A stretch of DNA of 64,000 nt from Alteribacillus persepolensis (GCF_900099605.1 NZ_FNDK01000001.1:496001-560000), one strand, 5' to 3'. Shown: positions 8,901 through 17,728, counted from the stretch's first letter. Made by a program: numbers and translations. The notes: generated by a model from the letters alone, not told the origin.

Positions 8901-9497
8901 ATCATGTTTATCAATTTGATTAATGACTAAAATAATCGGTTTTTTCTCTTCTGCCAGCTGTTTTAAGAAGGTGATGTTAGTCTCTGATTGAACATGATTA
9001 TAGTCGGACACATACACAATCATATCCGTCGTATACAGCTGCTCTGTTGTAACAAGCTGGTGATTGGGATCTGTCGAATCCACTCCAGGTGTATCAAGAA
9101 TTCTACCGTGCTGGGCTAAAAATGGCAGTGGAGCAAAAATGTGAATAGACTGAATTTCTTCTCCATCCATTCCCCATTTTTTCGCTTGGTTCCATGGTAT
9201 TTCTTCTTCCCATGCGTTTACCTCGCCTGCACTGTTGGTTATCTCCAGTCGAATCGGCCCATTTTCAATAGAAATAATGTTCGCGCTCGTTGGAATGGGG
9301 CTTGTCGGCAGCAATTCTGTTCCTAGTAAATGATTTAAAAGCGATGATTTCCCTGCAGAAAAATGGCCGCAAAATGCCACTTCAAAAGAGTTTTCTTTTC
9401 GTTTTTGTTCCAAACGTGACAGCCGGACATTATCTTCCGGATAAAAAGGCAGATCTTCTAGTGATACGACTGTCGTTGGCATATTTATATCCGTCAT
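5889..9497 (-). CDS. dynA: Dynamin family GTPase with two fused GTPase modules (DynA/YpbR type)
   Basis: The 1202-residue protein is a tandem fusion of two bacterial dynamin units, as in B. subtilis DynA (about 1193 residues), a membrane-tethering protein tied to membrane repair and phage tolerance. The first unit has a P-loop GHFSAGKS (44-51), DTPG (135-138) and NQID (193-196). The second has GAFSAGKS (624-631) and another DTPGVNS. Long charged coiled coils follow each GTPase domain. ATG 9497 has GAGG about 10 bases upstream. It follows ypoC by 9 bases, so it probably ends the dnaD-nth-ypoC unit. In B. subtilis dynA (ypbR) is not between ponA and ypoC. Confidence 0.92.
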   Translation of the reverse strand: MTDINMPTTVVSLEDLPFYPEDNVRLSRLEQKRKENSFEVAFCGHFSAGKSSLLNHLLGTELLPTSPIPTSANIISIENGPIRLEITNSAGEVNAWEEEIPWNQAKKWGMDGEEIQSIHIFAPLPFLAQHGRILDTPGVDSTDPNHQLVTTEQLYTTDMIVYVSDYNHVQSETNITFLKQLAEEKKPIILVINQIDKHDQKEVTLQSFENSIRSMLAKYEIKPVQIFFTSMKYTDHPFNEYKEFASFLKSIMYNAHAVQDQSMTMLENAAVYQLMERVREEKQEKYAEWEEEVKEQGIDPSDAKVSSQWEEALQSLEKEKQAEISALYKERNQLLQNVILFPYSTTEKAREWLESNHKNFKVGLLFSKRKTAAERQNRLQSLLEELNEKVKTQLLFHMRSLLLKADKDYVHDFRTYEQNVQTLSVTIAEDMLSKHANASEIDRSFVYTFTDNVTKEITTQMKKQTHDLFLQFERAIEQKFAKKEQELIEKLQSAKELTKQWEKWEETAASYDRTVDRLTAWMEQRAYDTPFTDVLQQLSAKTYPAQTDIKIPVFQEEESVIAEEEDEYLSSVSETITVDDSFLDDVERYLQQFASRPVFEEEKQRLNELIHQYKNNSAVISLFGAFSAGKSSFINAMLGGIVLPVSPHPMTAAVNKVRKSTEKYPHETVVIYLKDEAFLNAEIQAVAGELSRELDYDSIEQWKRPNPKLLNNYQRMYADYLQTLRNSIRKRIAKPGDTVVTALDELKEWVANEERACMVQEVHIYYDCEWTQKGLELVDTPGVNSIHGRHTNVAFDQLKQSDAIFYLTYYNHAFSKADQVFLQQLHRANEHFETDKLFFIINASDLASTPYELNGVKSHVKDQLAKNGIMKPRLFALSSKEGLKAKQQPDDASKSGQAFLEFEEAFSRSTWDHLRVLHLQKVQTVWENIYEQSKEIISAFTHKKEAELKQQLKEKEEQAQVFKNKLNTFSLQFAQASLEEEIQQQSAYLKERVAFMVQDYFPHAVNPSAVTGSTKKQQKNQLKGALQELESFARRYLSQEQETIIIRVEEKLKKQWQTYTTAFMDEHAGDLHILSPSIPIDVRGNVTLYDQLLLPKEALLNMYQSNKDFFENKKVLALKEKVTNDIQKESHQAIQQFETDVSEKLASYMQKLTDETVETLIEAAEKETERMIWLFDPSKKEALDEEYRYIQTALAAKKTPAE

Positions 9498-9506
9498 CTC
9501 TGTTCC

Positions 9507-10046
9507 TCACTTTTTATAAGGATTGTGTTTATGTTTTTGTTTGACTTTCATTACGGCAAACTGCTTTTTGTGTTCGCTGAACAGCTCATTTAGCTGCACG
9601 AAACTGTGGTAGTGGTCTGGAGATTCTAATAAAAAAGCAAGTCTCTCCCCTGCATTAACAGGGGCGTAAGAAAACGTTTCAACTTGTTTTTTTATATCTT
9701 GGATGCCAACCGAATCTACCATGCTGCCATTCATCCAATAAAGGGCATTCATGAAAGCAGCAATATGTTTAATCATTAGCGGTCTGGCATCTTTACGCCT
9801 GCGCGCTTCATAGAAAGCTTGCAGCGTGCTTTTCTCCTCTTCCCACACTTGCTGCAGCTTTGGGATATGGATAAAAGAGTGTTCGAACGGGGGGATTGTG
9901 ATACAACGATTAAACCAAAGAATCTCCCCTATAAAAGGAGTGTATAACCAATTGTCATTTTGTGCAACATCGTCTGGAACCGTTATAATTGTCGTTTTAT
10001 AGAACGGTTCCTTTGCTAATTCTGGCGGAATCTTTATGTTAAGCAT
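9507..10046 (-). CDS. ypoC: YpoC family protein
   Basis: A 179-residue conserved protein of unknown function from the dnaD-nth-ypoC gene string. The recognisable part is the central stretch around WFNRCITIPPFEHSFIHIPKLQQVW and the helical C-terminal half ending in a basic tail. No enzyme motif or membrane span is seen. The start overlaps the end of nth by 8 bases, which implies translational coupling. The call rests mainly on gene order, with the length fitting. Confidence 0.8.
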   Translation of the reverse strand: MLNIKIPPELAKEPFYKTTIITVPDDVAQNDNWLYTPFIGEILWFNRCITIPPFEHSFIHIPKLQQVWEEEKSTLQAFYEARRRKDARPLMIKHIAAFMNALYWMNGSMVDSVGIQDIKKQVETFSYAPVNAGERLAFLLESPDHYHSFVQLNELFSEHKKQFAVMKVKQKHKHNPYKK

Positions 10047-10701
10047 CTACTTTCTCCTGCTTTCTCATTCTCTTTTGGCCTTCCCGGCACATGTCAAGCA
10101 GCGGACAAATATGACATTGAGGTGACTTTGCTTTGCAGTGATACCTTCCAAAGAAAATCAGGCGATGATGCGTCCTGGACCACTCCTCTTTTGGCACTTT
10201 TTGCATTAGTGCTTCTTCGACTTCCCGCACGTTATCTTTCCAGCGGCATATCCCTAACCGCTTCGACACTCTTTCTACATGGGTGTCAACAGCAATAGCC
10301 GGGGTATCAAAAGCAACAGAAGCCACAACGTTTGCTGTTTTGCGCCCAACACCTGCTAAGCTCATTAACTCTTCTCTTGTTTTCGGCACTTGCGAATCAA
10401 ATTGTTCCATTAATGACTGCGACAATTTTTTTATGTTTTTTGCTTTGTTTCGGTATAAACCAATTGACCGTATATCATGTTCCAGCTCTTCTTGACTCGC
10501 CTTTACATAGTCTTCGGGGTGCTTATATTTTTCAAACAGGCTCGGCGTGACCTTATTAACGAGCGCATCGGTACATTGAGCAGACAAAACAACAGCAATG
10601 AGAAGTTCGAAAGGATTCGAATGGTGCAACTCACATTCCGCGTCTGGAAACATTTCTCCGATACGATCAAGGGCTTCTTCCACTTGTTTTTTTGATAACA
10701 T
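10039..10701 (-). CDS. nth: Endonuclease III (DNA glycosylase/AP lyase)
   Basis: Removes oxidised pyrimidines from DNA and nicks the abasic site. The 220-residue protein has the helix-hairpin-helix LAGVGRKTANV with catalytic Lys121, the catalytic Asp139 in AIAVDTH, and a C-terminal iron-sulfur loop with Cys189, 196, 199 and 205 in the C-x6-C-x2-C-x5-C pattern. All key residues are present. It lies 18 bases downstream of dnaD and overlaps ypoC, as in other Bacillaceae. Confidence 0.97.
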   Translation of the reverse strand: MLSKKQVEEALDRIGEMFPDAECELHHSNPFELLIAVVLSAQCTDALVNKVTPSLFEKYKHPEDYVKASQEELEHDIRSIGLYRNKAKNIKKLSQSLMEQFDSQVPKTREELMSLAGVGRKTANVVASVAFDTPAIAVDTHVERVSKRLGICRWKDNVREVEEALMQKVPKEEWSRTHHRLIFFGRYHCKAKSPQCHICPLLDMCREGQKRMRKQEKVDA

Positions 10702-10719
10702 CGCTTGTAAACTCCTTTA

Positions 10720-11421
10720 CTAAGATTCATCAAGCCAGTTGATATTTGGATATTGCGGCAATGTTCCTTTAGGTTTTCCCGTTTTCCGATTTCCCGTTTG
10801 CTGCTGCCGGAATTTTTCACCGTGCTCTTTCGCTGCTTGAGGAGTCTTAATTCCATTTTTGTGCCACTCATGTAAAATACGATCCATATAGCGTAAATTT
10901 AACTTCCCAGATAGCACCGCTTCGCGCAGTGCTGCTTTTATTAATGCCGGTGTGTACCGATCTTGGTCGAGCCATACGCTGATGGTTTCATACTCCATTG
11001 GAGACAGCGGACGGGAAAACTCCTTTTCAAACACTTCAAATAACCTTCCATCGTCATCAACGGCTTGCTGATTGCCTTTTGTTTCTTGAAAAAACTCTTG
11101 AAGAATTCGTTCATAGAGCGATGATAATGAATAGGTTTCATACAAAACATTGTTTTCATCTTGATTTTCTTCCATCCGTAAACAGTCTTTTTTGATTAAC
11201 GTTCGCAATAGTTCGGAACATTCCCTATCAGAAATAGACATCCGTTCTGATAATTCCATAGGAGTTGGAAAAGGATGACTATCTTCAATAAAACGGTTTA
11301 TATGTAATAAAAGCATCATTTCCGTCTCTGTTAACCCGATTTGAGCGTAATAATCAAGTAATAACTTAGAAATGGATGAATGTCCATACTGCATTAACGC
11401 TACTACTTGAGAGCGCTTCAT
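10720..11421 (-). CDS. dnaD: Replication restart protein DnaD
   Basis: DnaD remodels DNA and helps load the replicative helicase at oriC and at PriA restart sites in low-GC Gram-positives. The 233-residue protein has an N-terminal winged helix (about 1-100, with TPMELSERMSISDRECSELLRTLIKKDCL) and the DnaB/DnaD C-terminal domain ending near NINWLDES, which holds the YxxxIxxxW-like region. I chose ATG 11421 over the upstream start 11487 because AAAGGAG lies 8 bases upstream and the length then equals the B. subtilis protein (232). Confidence 0.95.
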   Translation of the reverse strand: MKRSQVVALMQYGHSSISKLLLDYYAQIGLTETEMMLLLHINRFIEDSHPFPTPMELSERMSISDRECSELLRTLIKKDCLRMEENQDENNVLYETYSLSSLYERILQEFFQETKGNQQAVDDDGRLFEVFEKEFSRPLSPMEYETISVWLDQDRYTPALIKAALREAVLSGKLNLRYMDRILHEWHKNGIKTPQAAKEHGEKFRQQQTGNRKTGKPKGTLPQYPNINWLDES

Positions 11422-11454
11422 ATGTATGACTCCTTTATAAACGCATATTATTAG

Positions 11455-11479
11455 AAAAACCCCCCATGAAAGAGGGGGG
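11455..11479 (-). terminator. G/C hairpin with T run between aspB and dnaD
   Basis: On the minus strand CCCCCC (11479-11474) and GGGGGG (11465-11460) pair over an 8-base loop and are followed by T5. It lies 34 bases upstream of the dnaD start. It can end aspB transcripts or limit readthrough into dnaD. asnS, which separates these genes in B. subtilis, is absent. Confidence 0.7.
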
Positions 11480-11580
11480 AACTTCAATGAAAACCGTGCA
11501 CGTAAACAACACTGTTTCTCGTATATGAAGCTGTTACATCACATTATATCGCTTGCGTATAAAAAGCGTCAATGCATGTG

Positions 11581-12765
11581 CTACTTGGAATGTTTTGTTA
11601 TAAATTGCTCCATTCTCTCTAACGCCTGCTCTATTACATCCAAAGATGTTGCATACGATAAGCGAATATTGTCTGGTGAGCCAAAACCGCTTCCTGGAAC
11701 AACGGCCACTTTTTCTTCTTCTAACAAAGCGCTGACCCATTCATCTACATTCGCAAAACCACAATCTGCAGCTGCCTGTTTTACATTCGGGAACAAATAG
11801 AATGCCCCTTTTGGTTTGACACATTCTACTCCCGGCAAGCTTACTAATTTTTCATATACACGATTTAACCGCTCTTCAAATGCTTGGCGCATGTGTTCAA
11901 CAGCCCCGTCATCTTTGGTATATGCTGCAATCGCACCGTATTGCGAACTTGCTGTCGGATTGGAGGTGGAGTGGCTGGCCAGGCTGGTCATGGCTTTAAT
12001 TAAGTCCTTGTTACCAGCAGCATAGCCAATACGCCAGCCCGTCATCGAATGCGATTTAGACACTCCATTTACAACGACTGTCTGCTCTTTCAACTCCGGA
12101 GACAGTTGAGCAATAGAATAATGAACAGCTTCCCCGTAAATAAGTTTTTCATAGATTTCATCCGAAACAACCAGCAAATTATGCTTGCGTGCTGTTTCTC
12201 CAATCGCTTTCAACTCTTCTTTTGTGTACATATTACCGGTCGGATTGCTGGGTGAATTAATAATAACTGCTTTTGTCTTACTATGAACAGCTTGTTCTAA
12301 CTGCTCTGGTGTAATTTTAAATCCGTTTTTTTCTAATCCATCCACATAGACTGGTTTGCCGCCGGCAAGTTTTACTTGTTCCGGGTAACTTACCCAGTAA
12401 GGCGTTGGAATAATTACTTCATCCTCTTCATCGAGCAATGCTTGAAACAGCGTATACAATACATGCTTGGCACCTGTGCCAACCATGATTTCATCGTGTG
12501 TGTAATCAATTTGCTGATCTGCTTTAAATTTGTCAATAATTGCATCCTTTAACGCCGGCAAACCGCCAGACGGCGTGTATTTCGTGTGGCCCTCTCTCAT
12601 GGACGCTGCTGCCGCTTCAATTATGTATGATGGTGTATTAAAATCAGGCTCACCTGCTCCAAGTCCAATTACATCATGCCCTTCTGCTTTTAACGCTTTC
12701 GCTTTTGCAGTAATCGCCAATGTCGATGACGGCGTTAATGTCGCTACTCGTTTTGATAGTTGCAT
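11581..12765 (-). CDS. aspB: Aspartate aminotransferase, class I PLP enzyme
   Basis: Transfers the amino group between aspartate and 2-oxoglutarate. The 394-residue protein has the fold-type I signature: NSPSNPTG (about 170-177), SDEIYEKL and the PLP-binding Lys237 in SKSHSMTGWR, with the C-terminal Arg in NIRLSYATS. Length is normal for the family I-gamma enzymes of Bacillus. The tseB-aspB-dnaD order is that of B. subtilis apart from the missing asnS. The SD is AAGGAGGATACAACGAAC before ATG 12765. Confidence 0.95.
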   Translation of the reverse strand: MQLSKRVATLTPSSTLAITAKAKALKAEGHDVIGLGAGEPDFNTPSYIIEAAAASMREGHTKYTPSGGLPALKDAIIDKFKADQQIDYTHDEIMVGTGAKHVLYTLFQALLDEEDEVIIPTPYWVSYPEQVKLAGGKPVYVDGLEKNGFKITPEQLEQAVHSKTKAVIINSPSNPTGNMYTKEELKAIGETARKHNLLVVSDEIYEKLIYGEAVHYSIAQLSPELKEQTVVVNGVSKSHSMTGWRIGYAAGNKDLIKAMTSLASHSTSNPTASSQYGAIAAYTKDDGAVEHMRQAFEERLNRVYEKLVSLPGVECVKPKGAFYLFPNVKQAAADCGFANVDEWVSALLEEEKVAVVPGSGFGSPDNIRLSYATSLDVIEQALERMEQFITKHSK

Positions 12766-12957
12766 GTTCGTTGTATCCTCCTTGCATGGGATTCATTCCT
12801 AATCGTTCACATGATAAAGCTTTTTCCATATAAACAAGAATGGCTGGCAATAACGTCAGTTTATAAAAAGGCGGCGAGGAATTCAAGGTTTGTTTTTGCC
12901 AATGACACTGTCCAGCGCCGCTTCAACGGCTGTCTCGCTGTTACGCAAGGCCGTTTT

Positions 12958-13434
12958 TCATGATTGCTTCATGCTGTACCTTTTTATAAACTCACCATCC
13001 TGAAGATTCATGTAATAATAGTGCAGACGATTATCTCTTTCAAAGATCACTTCAAAAATCGGTACATCATTTTCATACCCGGGAGTAATCCTGCGAATAT
13101 CTTGCAGTTGAAAACGGTTATTGACAAGATCTTTAGCCTCGCCAGCTGTAAGAGTTTCTTGTTTTGGTATTCTTTCTATTACCTCTCCCTCATGATAAAA
13201 AATCCACTCTTCTTCCCCGCTTGTGTTGACAGCCTCTAAGGTGTAGACCGCTTCCTCGCCAAAATAATGGTGAATGTTTTCCACATGCTGGATATCCTCC
13301 TCTTGCTGCACAGCGGCATTGGCCGCCTCGTACTCATCTGTTAAAAATGAGCGGGCATAAAAAAAGAGAATCGCCATTACACCGATGACCAGCAGTATGA
13401 CAAGGCCGCTCATCCCTGCTATCGTACGCTTCAT
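12958..13434 (-). CDS. tseB: TseB-like protein (YpmB), cell wall elongation regulator
   Basis: The 158-residue protein has an N-terminal membrane anchor (about 8-28, VILLVIGVMAILFFYA) and an extracellular part with PepSY-like repeats ending in LHYYYMNLQDGEFIKRY. B. subtilis TseB is a membrane protein that affects PBP2A turnover during elongation. The start codon directly abuts the stop of mtaD (TAA then ATG), so the two are surely cotranscribed. Its neighbour aspB is conserved. Confidence 0.88.
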   Translation of the reverse strand: MKRTIAGMSGLVILLVIGVMAILFFYARSFLTDEYEAANAAVQQEEDIQHVENIHHYFGEEAVYTLEAVNTSGEEEWIFYHEGEVIERIPKQETLTAGEAKDLVNNRFQLQDIRRITPGYENDVPIFEVIFERDNRLHYYYMNLQDGEFIKRYSMKQS

Positions 13435-14766
13435 TTACGAACGTCCTTCCTTTTGTTTCACAAACATTCGTTCTAAATCATCAAAGCTTTGATTGATATC
13501 ATACCTAATTCGTTCCTCATCAAGCGTTTGTAGCTGTCTGTTTTTCATCAGCTGACGGCCGTTGACAAACACATCTGTCACATCTGCTCCTGACGCTGAA
13601 TAAACGAGATGGGAAAAAATATTGTGAACAGGCTGCAAATGTAGAGAAGATGCATCGAGTAAAATAAAATCCGCCGGTGCACCAGGCTGCAGCAGACCTT
13701 CTTCCAAAAATCCAAGCGCTTTTGCCCCACGTACGGTTGCCATGTCTACTACTTGCTCAGCAGTCACAGCTCCTGATTGATGGCCTGCTGCTTTTTGGAG
13801 AAGTGCTGCTGTGCGCATTTCCTCAAACATGTCCAAATTGTTATTAGATGCTGTACTATCTGTTCCTAATGTTACATGAAGCCCTTTTTTCAGCATGGCA
13901 GGTACTGGTGCAATCCCAGAACCTAATTTGGCGTTGCTCATTGGGTTATGAGAAATTGTCAGATTTGGTTGATGAACCAGCTCTATCTCTTCTTCTGTAA
14001 GATGGACCATATGTGTTAAAACCGCTTCTCCTTCAAAAAACCCAAGCTCATCAAGATGAACAACAGGCGGCTTTCCGTAAAGCTGTTTATGGCGCTCTAC
14101 TTCCTCGGATGTTTCTGCTAGATGGATTCCAAGCGGCAGGTTGTTCTCATGAGCTTTAGCGATAACCATTTCTAAAAAGGGAGGCGGGCATGTGTACGGC
14201 GCATGCGGAAACAACATACCTCGAATCTGGCCATTTCCGTTTTTGTTCCACGCAGCAGCCAATGCTGTTGCTTCTTCTACTTTCTGGGCCTGTTCCTCCT
14301 TTGTTCCAAAACCAATCATTCCCCGGCTTAATACAGCTTTCATTCCTGCTTGCATCGTTAATTCAAATACATCATCCATATGCAAGTGATACATATCTAA
14401 AAAAGCAACCGTGCCGGACTTAATCATTTCAGCCAATGCTAAAGACGAACTGGTTTTTACTTTTTCCCGGTCGAGCAGCCCTTCACGCGGCCAAATTTCT
14501 TGTTTGAGCCATGTTTGTAACTCGACATCATCACTTACCCCTCTTAAAAGCGACATCGGCGTATGGGCATGCGTATTATACATGCCAGACAGAACGATTT
14601 TTCCTTTTTGGTTATATACCGTCCACTCTTTTTCTATGTGTTCTGGCAGTGGATGATGACCAATGTCTTGAATATAACCATCTTTGATGACGAGGTACAT
14701 GTCCGTTTCTACCTTATACGGCACACCAGCTGTTATCATATCAACATGACTTAGCACATATTCCAA
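13435..14766 (-). CDS. mtaD: 5-methylthioadenosine/S-adenosylhomocysteine deaminase-like amidohydrolase
   Basis: The 443-residue metal-dependent amidohydrolase belongs to the TrzN/AtzB/MtaD group, which deaminates methylthioadenosine or S-adenosylhomocysteine. Metal ligands are visible in order: HAH in NTHAHTPMSLL, His in GIHLAETSEE, the HNP region and Asp in LGTDSTASNNN. The substrate is inferred from family, and guanine or cytosine deaminase activity is less likely given the 440-residue length. It sits where B. subtilis has only the tiny ypmA between dinG and tseB, and no ypmA is seen here. Spacing to dinG is 24 bases. Confidence 0.85.
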   Translation of the reverse strand: MEYVLSHVDMITAGVPYKVETDMYLVIKDGYIQDIGHHPLPEHIEKEWTVYNQKGKIVLSGMYNTHAHTPMSLLRGVSDDVELQTWLKQEIWPREGLLDREKVKTSSSLALAEMIKSGTVAFLDMYHLHMDDVFELTMQAGMKAVLSRGMIGFGTKEEQAQKVEEATALAAAWNKNGNGQIRGMLFPHAPYTCPPPFLEMVIAKAHENNLPLGIHLAETSEEVERHKQLYGKPPVVHLDELGFFEGEAVLTHMVHLTEEEIELVHQPNLTISHNPMSNAKLGSGIAPVPAMLKKGLHVTLGTDSTASNNNLDMFEEMRTAALLQKAAGHQSGAVTAEQVVDMATVRGAKALGFLEEGLLQPGAPADFILLDASSLHLQPVHNIFSHLVYSASGADVTDVFVNGRQLMKNRQLQTLDEERIRYDINQSFDDLERMFVKQKEGRS

Positions 14767-14790
14767 CGTATCATACTCCTTTCTATTCCA

Positions 14791-17589
14791 TCAGCTATCC
14801 AAAAAATCGGCAATGTCATTCAAGATATCATCCATCGGTTTATGAGCGACAGGCAGAGCTGGAATGGACTGCAGAAAATAACGCCCGTACGAAGACGTCA
14901 TCATTCGTTTATCTAAAACCACCACTACCCCTTTATCACGTTTATGCCGAATCAGCCGGCCAAATCCTTGTTTAAAACGCAACACAGCTTGTGGAAGTGA
15001 TAGTTCTTTAAACGGACTGCCGCCTTCTCGTTTTACTTGTTCTGTCCGTGCTTGGAGTACCGGTTCATTGGGTGGTGCAAAAGGAAGCCTGACAATAATT
15101 AAACAGCTTAAATCCTCTCCTGGAATATCAATTCCTTCCCAAAACGCATTGGTGCCTAACAAAATCGCTTTATTATACTGTTGAAACGACTTCATCATTT
15201 TCAAACGGCTGCCAGTTTTCAACCCTTGAGCAATTAATGCAAAATCACTGGCTTCATCCCACTGCTTTAATTGATAATACGTTTTCTTCAGCATGTCAAA
15301 TGACGTGAACAATACTAACATTTTGCCTTCTGTAATCGAAGCTGTTTGATAAATAAATGCTGCCGTTTCTTGGATAAAATCCTGTTCATTATCTTTTACC
15401 GTAGTAATATCGCTAGGGACAAACAGCCTTGCGTTTTTCTCATACGCAAATGGAGACGACAGCTGCAGCGCAGGTGGTGCTACATCCAACAGCCCCCATT
15501 TTTTCATCACATAAGAAAATGAATCGTCAACGGTTAACGTTGCTGAAGTTAAAATGACGCTATCTTTTTGAGCAAAGAAAGAATCAGCCAGCTTTTCTGA
15601 TACATCAATCGGCCTTGCATATAAGTACGCTGCGTTTGCTGCTCCTTTTTTATCTACTTCCATCCAGTATACGTAATTCGGATCTTCCTCGGCAATCAAA
15701 TGAAAGAGCACATCACACATTTCTTCCGCTTCAGTGACTGCCGCGTGAAAATCATGCAGCAAACCCTGCTCCAATGAACCCGTATCAATATAGTCTTGTA
15801 AATGATGGACAAAACGATGCCATGCTTGTGCTTCTTCTTCAAATAAAAGCAGCACTCGTTTTAACGACTCTTTCACAGCTTCCCATAAAGGAGATAATTC
15901 TTTTTGCGGACGATACCTTACCGATACTTTGCCGATATCTGTTTCTTTTTGGTTCACTGTTTTTAAAGAATAGTGATGAAGCATTCGAAACAACTCATCT
16001 GCTTCATATTTAAGCAGCGTAAACGCATCTTTTCTTTGCTGGTGCCACCCCTCACCAAAATATGGACACATCGTTTCTTCCACTGTGCGCAGCCGTTGAA
16101 AGTCTCCAGATTCTTCAGCTACTCCTAATTTGTGAAACACTTGTGTAACGTGGAAATAATCGACTTGCATCCCCAGGCTCTTAGCAGCAACCTCTTCAAG
16201 ATGATGAGCTTCATCGACAACAACATGTTTGTAAGACGGTAAAAGACCATTGCCATTTGACACATCCGCAAATAAAAGCGCATGATTCGTAACAATCACG
16301 TCTGCGTGCTTAGCATTCTCCACGGCACGATAATAATAATTTTTAGCATACCATGACAACGACGATTCATCACTTCGTACTTTTTCCCAAAATGCACTGT
16401 TGCTGCCGCCAGCAATGTTAATCTCCTCCACATCTCCAGTATCGGTTTCTAAAATCCAGACGAGAACCTGCGCTAATCCTAATACTTCCTCATACGTAGC
16501 CGGTGCTGTGTGCAGCAGCTGCCGAAACTTACGCAAACACAAATAATGTTGTTTTCCTTTTAATGTTACGGCTTCAAATTCATGCGGCAGTACCTTTTTA
16601 AGAAGAGGAATATCATTTTGCATTAACTGCGCTTGTAAGTTAGTTGTGTTCGTCGAAACAACGACACGCCGTCCTTGCTGCTTGCTAAATTGAACGACTG
16701 GTACTAAATACGCTAAGCTTTTTCCAATACCTGTGCCAGCCTCTAGCAAAAGGTGGCTTCTGTTTTCTAATGCATCTGACACGGCATCTGCAATTTTCTC
16801 TTGTCCCTGCCTGTATTCAAAACCTGCCCAACGGCCAGATAACGTTCCATCCGCTGAAAAAAATGCTTCAGTAAACGTCGTTTCACCTTGTGCCTGAAAG
16901 TGTGTTTGCTTTGGCGGTATTGGTTCGTGTTTTTTTATAGCAAGTCCTTTGTAATGTTCAATATCTTTTTCTATTTGTTTTTTCGTTGTAAGCATTGCCT
17001 CTTGTATAAATGCACTCAAATTGCTATCCATATGTACTGCTAATTTGCGCAGTTCATCTAGCGTCTCATACGGAAGAGTATAGAGCTTTTTTTTCATGTT
17101 GAGCCACAAATAAGCAGTAACAATCGCATCACTGTCAGCTTGATGAGGCCGGTCGTGATCAATATGCAGCCACTCGGCCAGCTGAGAAAGCTGATACCCT
17201 GGAGCTGTTGGATATAAAAATCGTGCGCATTCTACCGTATCGATGGCAGGACCATGAAACGGCGAAAAACCAGCTTGGATGAGTTCTTGATTAATAAAAT
17301 GTAAATCAAACGGCACATTGTGTGCTACAAAATAAGCATCTTGCAGCAACTCCAAAAGCTGGGGGGCTGTTTCTTTGAAAGAAGGGGCTTGTTGAACATC
17401 TTCGTCTGTAATACCTGTAAGCTGCTGTATAAAGATAGGAATATGTTGGTACGGGCGCACAAACGTAGAAAACGTTTGCTGCACTTTATTGTTCTCGATG
17501 ACTGCTGCACCAATTTGAATAATTTTATCACCTTTTTTCGGTGCATTGCCTGTCGTTTCCGTATCAATTACCACAAACTTATTTTTCAT
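14791..17589 (-). CDS. dinG: DinG family helicase with N-terminal exonuclease domain
   Basis: The 932-residue protein joins a DnaQ-like 3'-5' exonuclease (DTETTG at 9-14, HNVPFDLHF and HQADSDA, giving the DEDDh set) to an XPD-like helicase core with GTGIGKS, DEAH (VVVDEAHHLEE) and GFGRLIRHKRDKG near the C-terminus. The S. aureus member of this fused type acts as an exonuclease and has lost helicase activity. I see no four-cysteine iron-sulfur cluster. Start ATG 17589 is chosen over 17673 because the exonuclease motif then begins at residue 9 and GGGGGG lies 5 bases upstream. Length matches B. subtilis DinG (931). Confidence 0.93.
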   Translation of the reverse strand: MKNKFVVIDTETTGNAPKKGDKIIQIGAAVIENNKVQQTFSTFVRPYQHIPIFIQQLTGITDEDVQQAPSFKETAPQLLELLQDAYFVAHNVPFDLHFINQELIQAGFSPFHGPAIDTVECARFLYPTAPGYQLSQLAEWLHIDHDRPHQADSDAIVTAYLWLNMKKKLYTLPYETLDELRKLAVHMDSNLSAFIQEAMLTTKKQIEKDIEHYKGLAIKKHEPIPPKQTHFQAQGETTFTEAFFSADGTLSGRWAGFEYRQGQEKIADAVSDALENRSHLLLEAGTGIGKSLAYLVPVVQFSKQQGRRVVVSTNTTNLQAQLMQNDIPLLKKVLPHEFEAVTLKGKQHYLCLRKFRQLLHTAPATYEEVLGLAQVLVWILETDTGDVEEINIAGGSNSAFWEKVRSDESSLSWYAKNYYYRAVENAKHADVIVTNHALLFADVSNGNGLLPSYKHVVVDEAHHLEEVAAKSLGMQVDYFHVTQVFHKLGVAEESGDFQRLRTVEETMCPYFGEGWHQQRKDAFTLLKYEADELFRMLHHYSLKTVNQKETDIGKVSVRYRPQKELSPLWEAVKESLKRVLLLFEEEAQAWHRFVHHLQDYIDTGSLEQGLLHDFHAAVTEAEEMCDVLFHLIAEEDPNYVYWMEVDKKGAANAAYLYARPIDVSEKLADSFFAQKDSVILTSATLTVDDSFSYVMKKWGLLDVAPPALQLSSPFAYEKNARLFVPSDITTVKDNEQDFIQETAAFIYQTASITEGKMLVLFTSFDMLKKTYYQLKQWDEASDFALIAQGLKTGSRLKMMKSFQQYNKAILLGTNAFWEGIDIPGEDLSCLIIVRLPFAPPNEPVLQARTEQVKREGGSPFKELSLPQAVLRFKQGFGRLIRHKRDKGVVVVLDKRMMTSSYGRYFLQSIPALPVAHKPMDDILNDIADFLDS

Positions 17590-17689
17590 GTTATCCCCCC
17601 ACGTTGCATCCGCGTATCTATGTATACAGTAAACGAGCTGTGTCACAAATGATTCAGCTAAAAGTACCGACACCTGCTGTGCTTCACAT

Positions 17690-17728
17690 GAAAAGCCCCC
17701 GTCAGAACAGCTTTACTCCAGCGGGGGC
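17690..17728 (-). terminator. Terminator after panD
   Basis: On the minus strand GCCCCCGC (17728-17721) pairs with the GGGGGC arm (17700-17695), with further internal pairing, and TTTTC follows. It lies 15 bases beyond the panD stop and so ends the panBCD unit before dinG. Confidence 0.8.

Noticed and set aside
12766-12957. Short minus-strand reading of about 24 codons (LRNSETAVEAALDSVIG) between tseB and aspB
   Set aside because: It has no ribosome-binding site and no clear start codon; it was kept out for lack of support.
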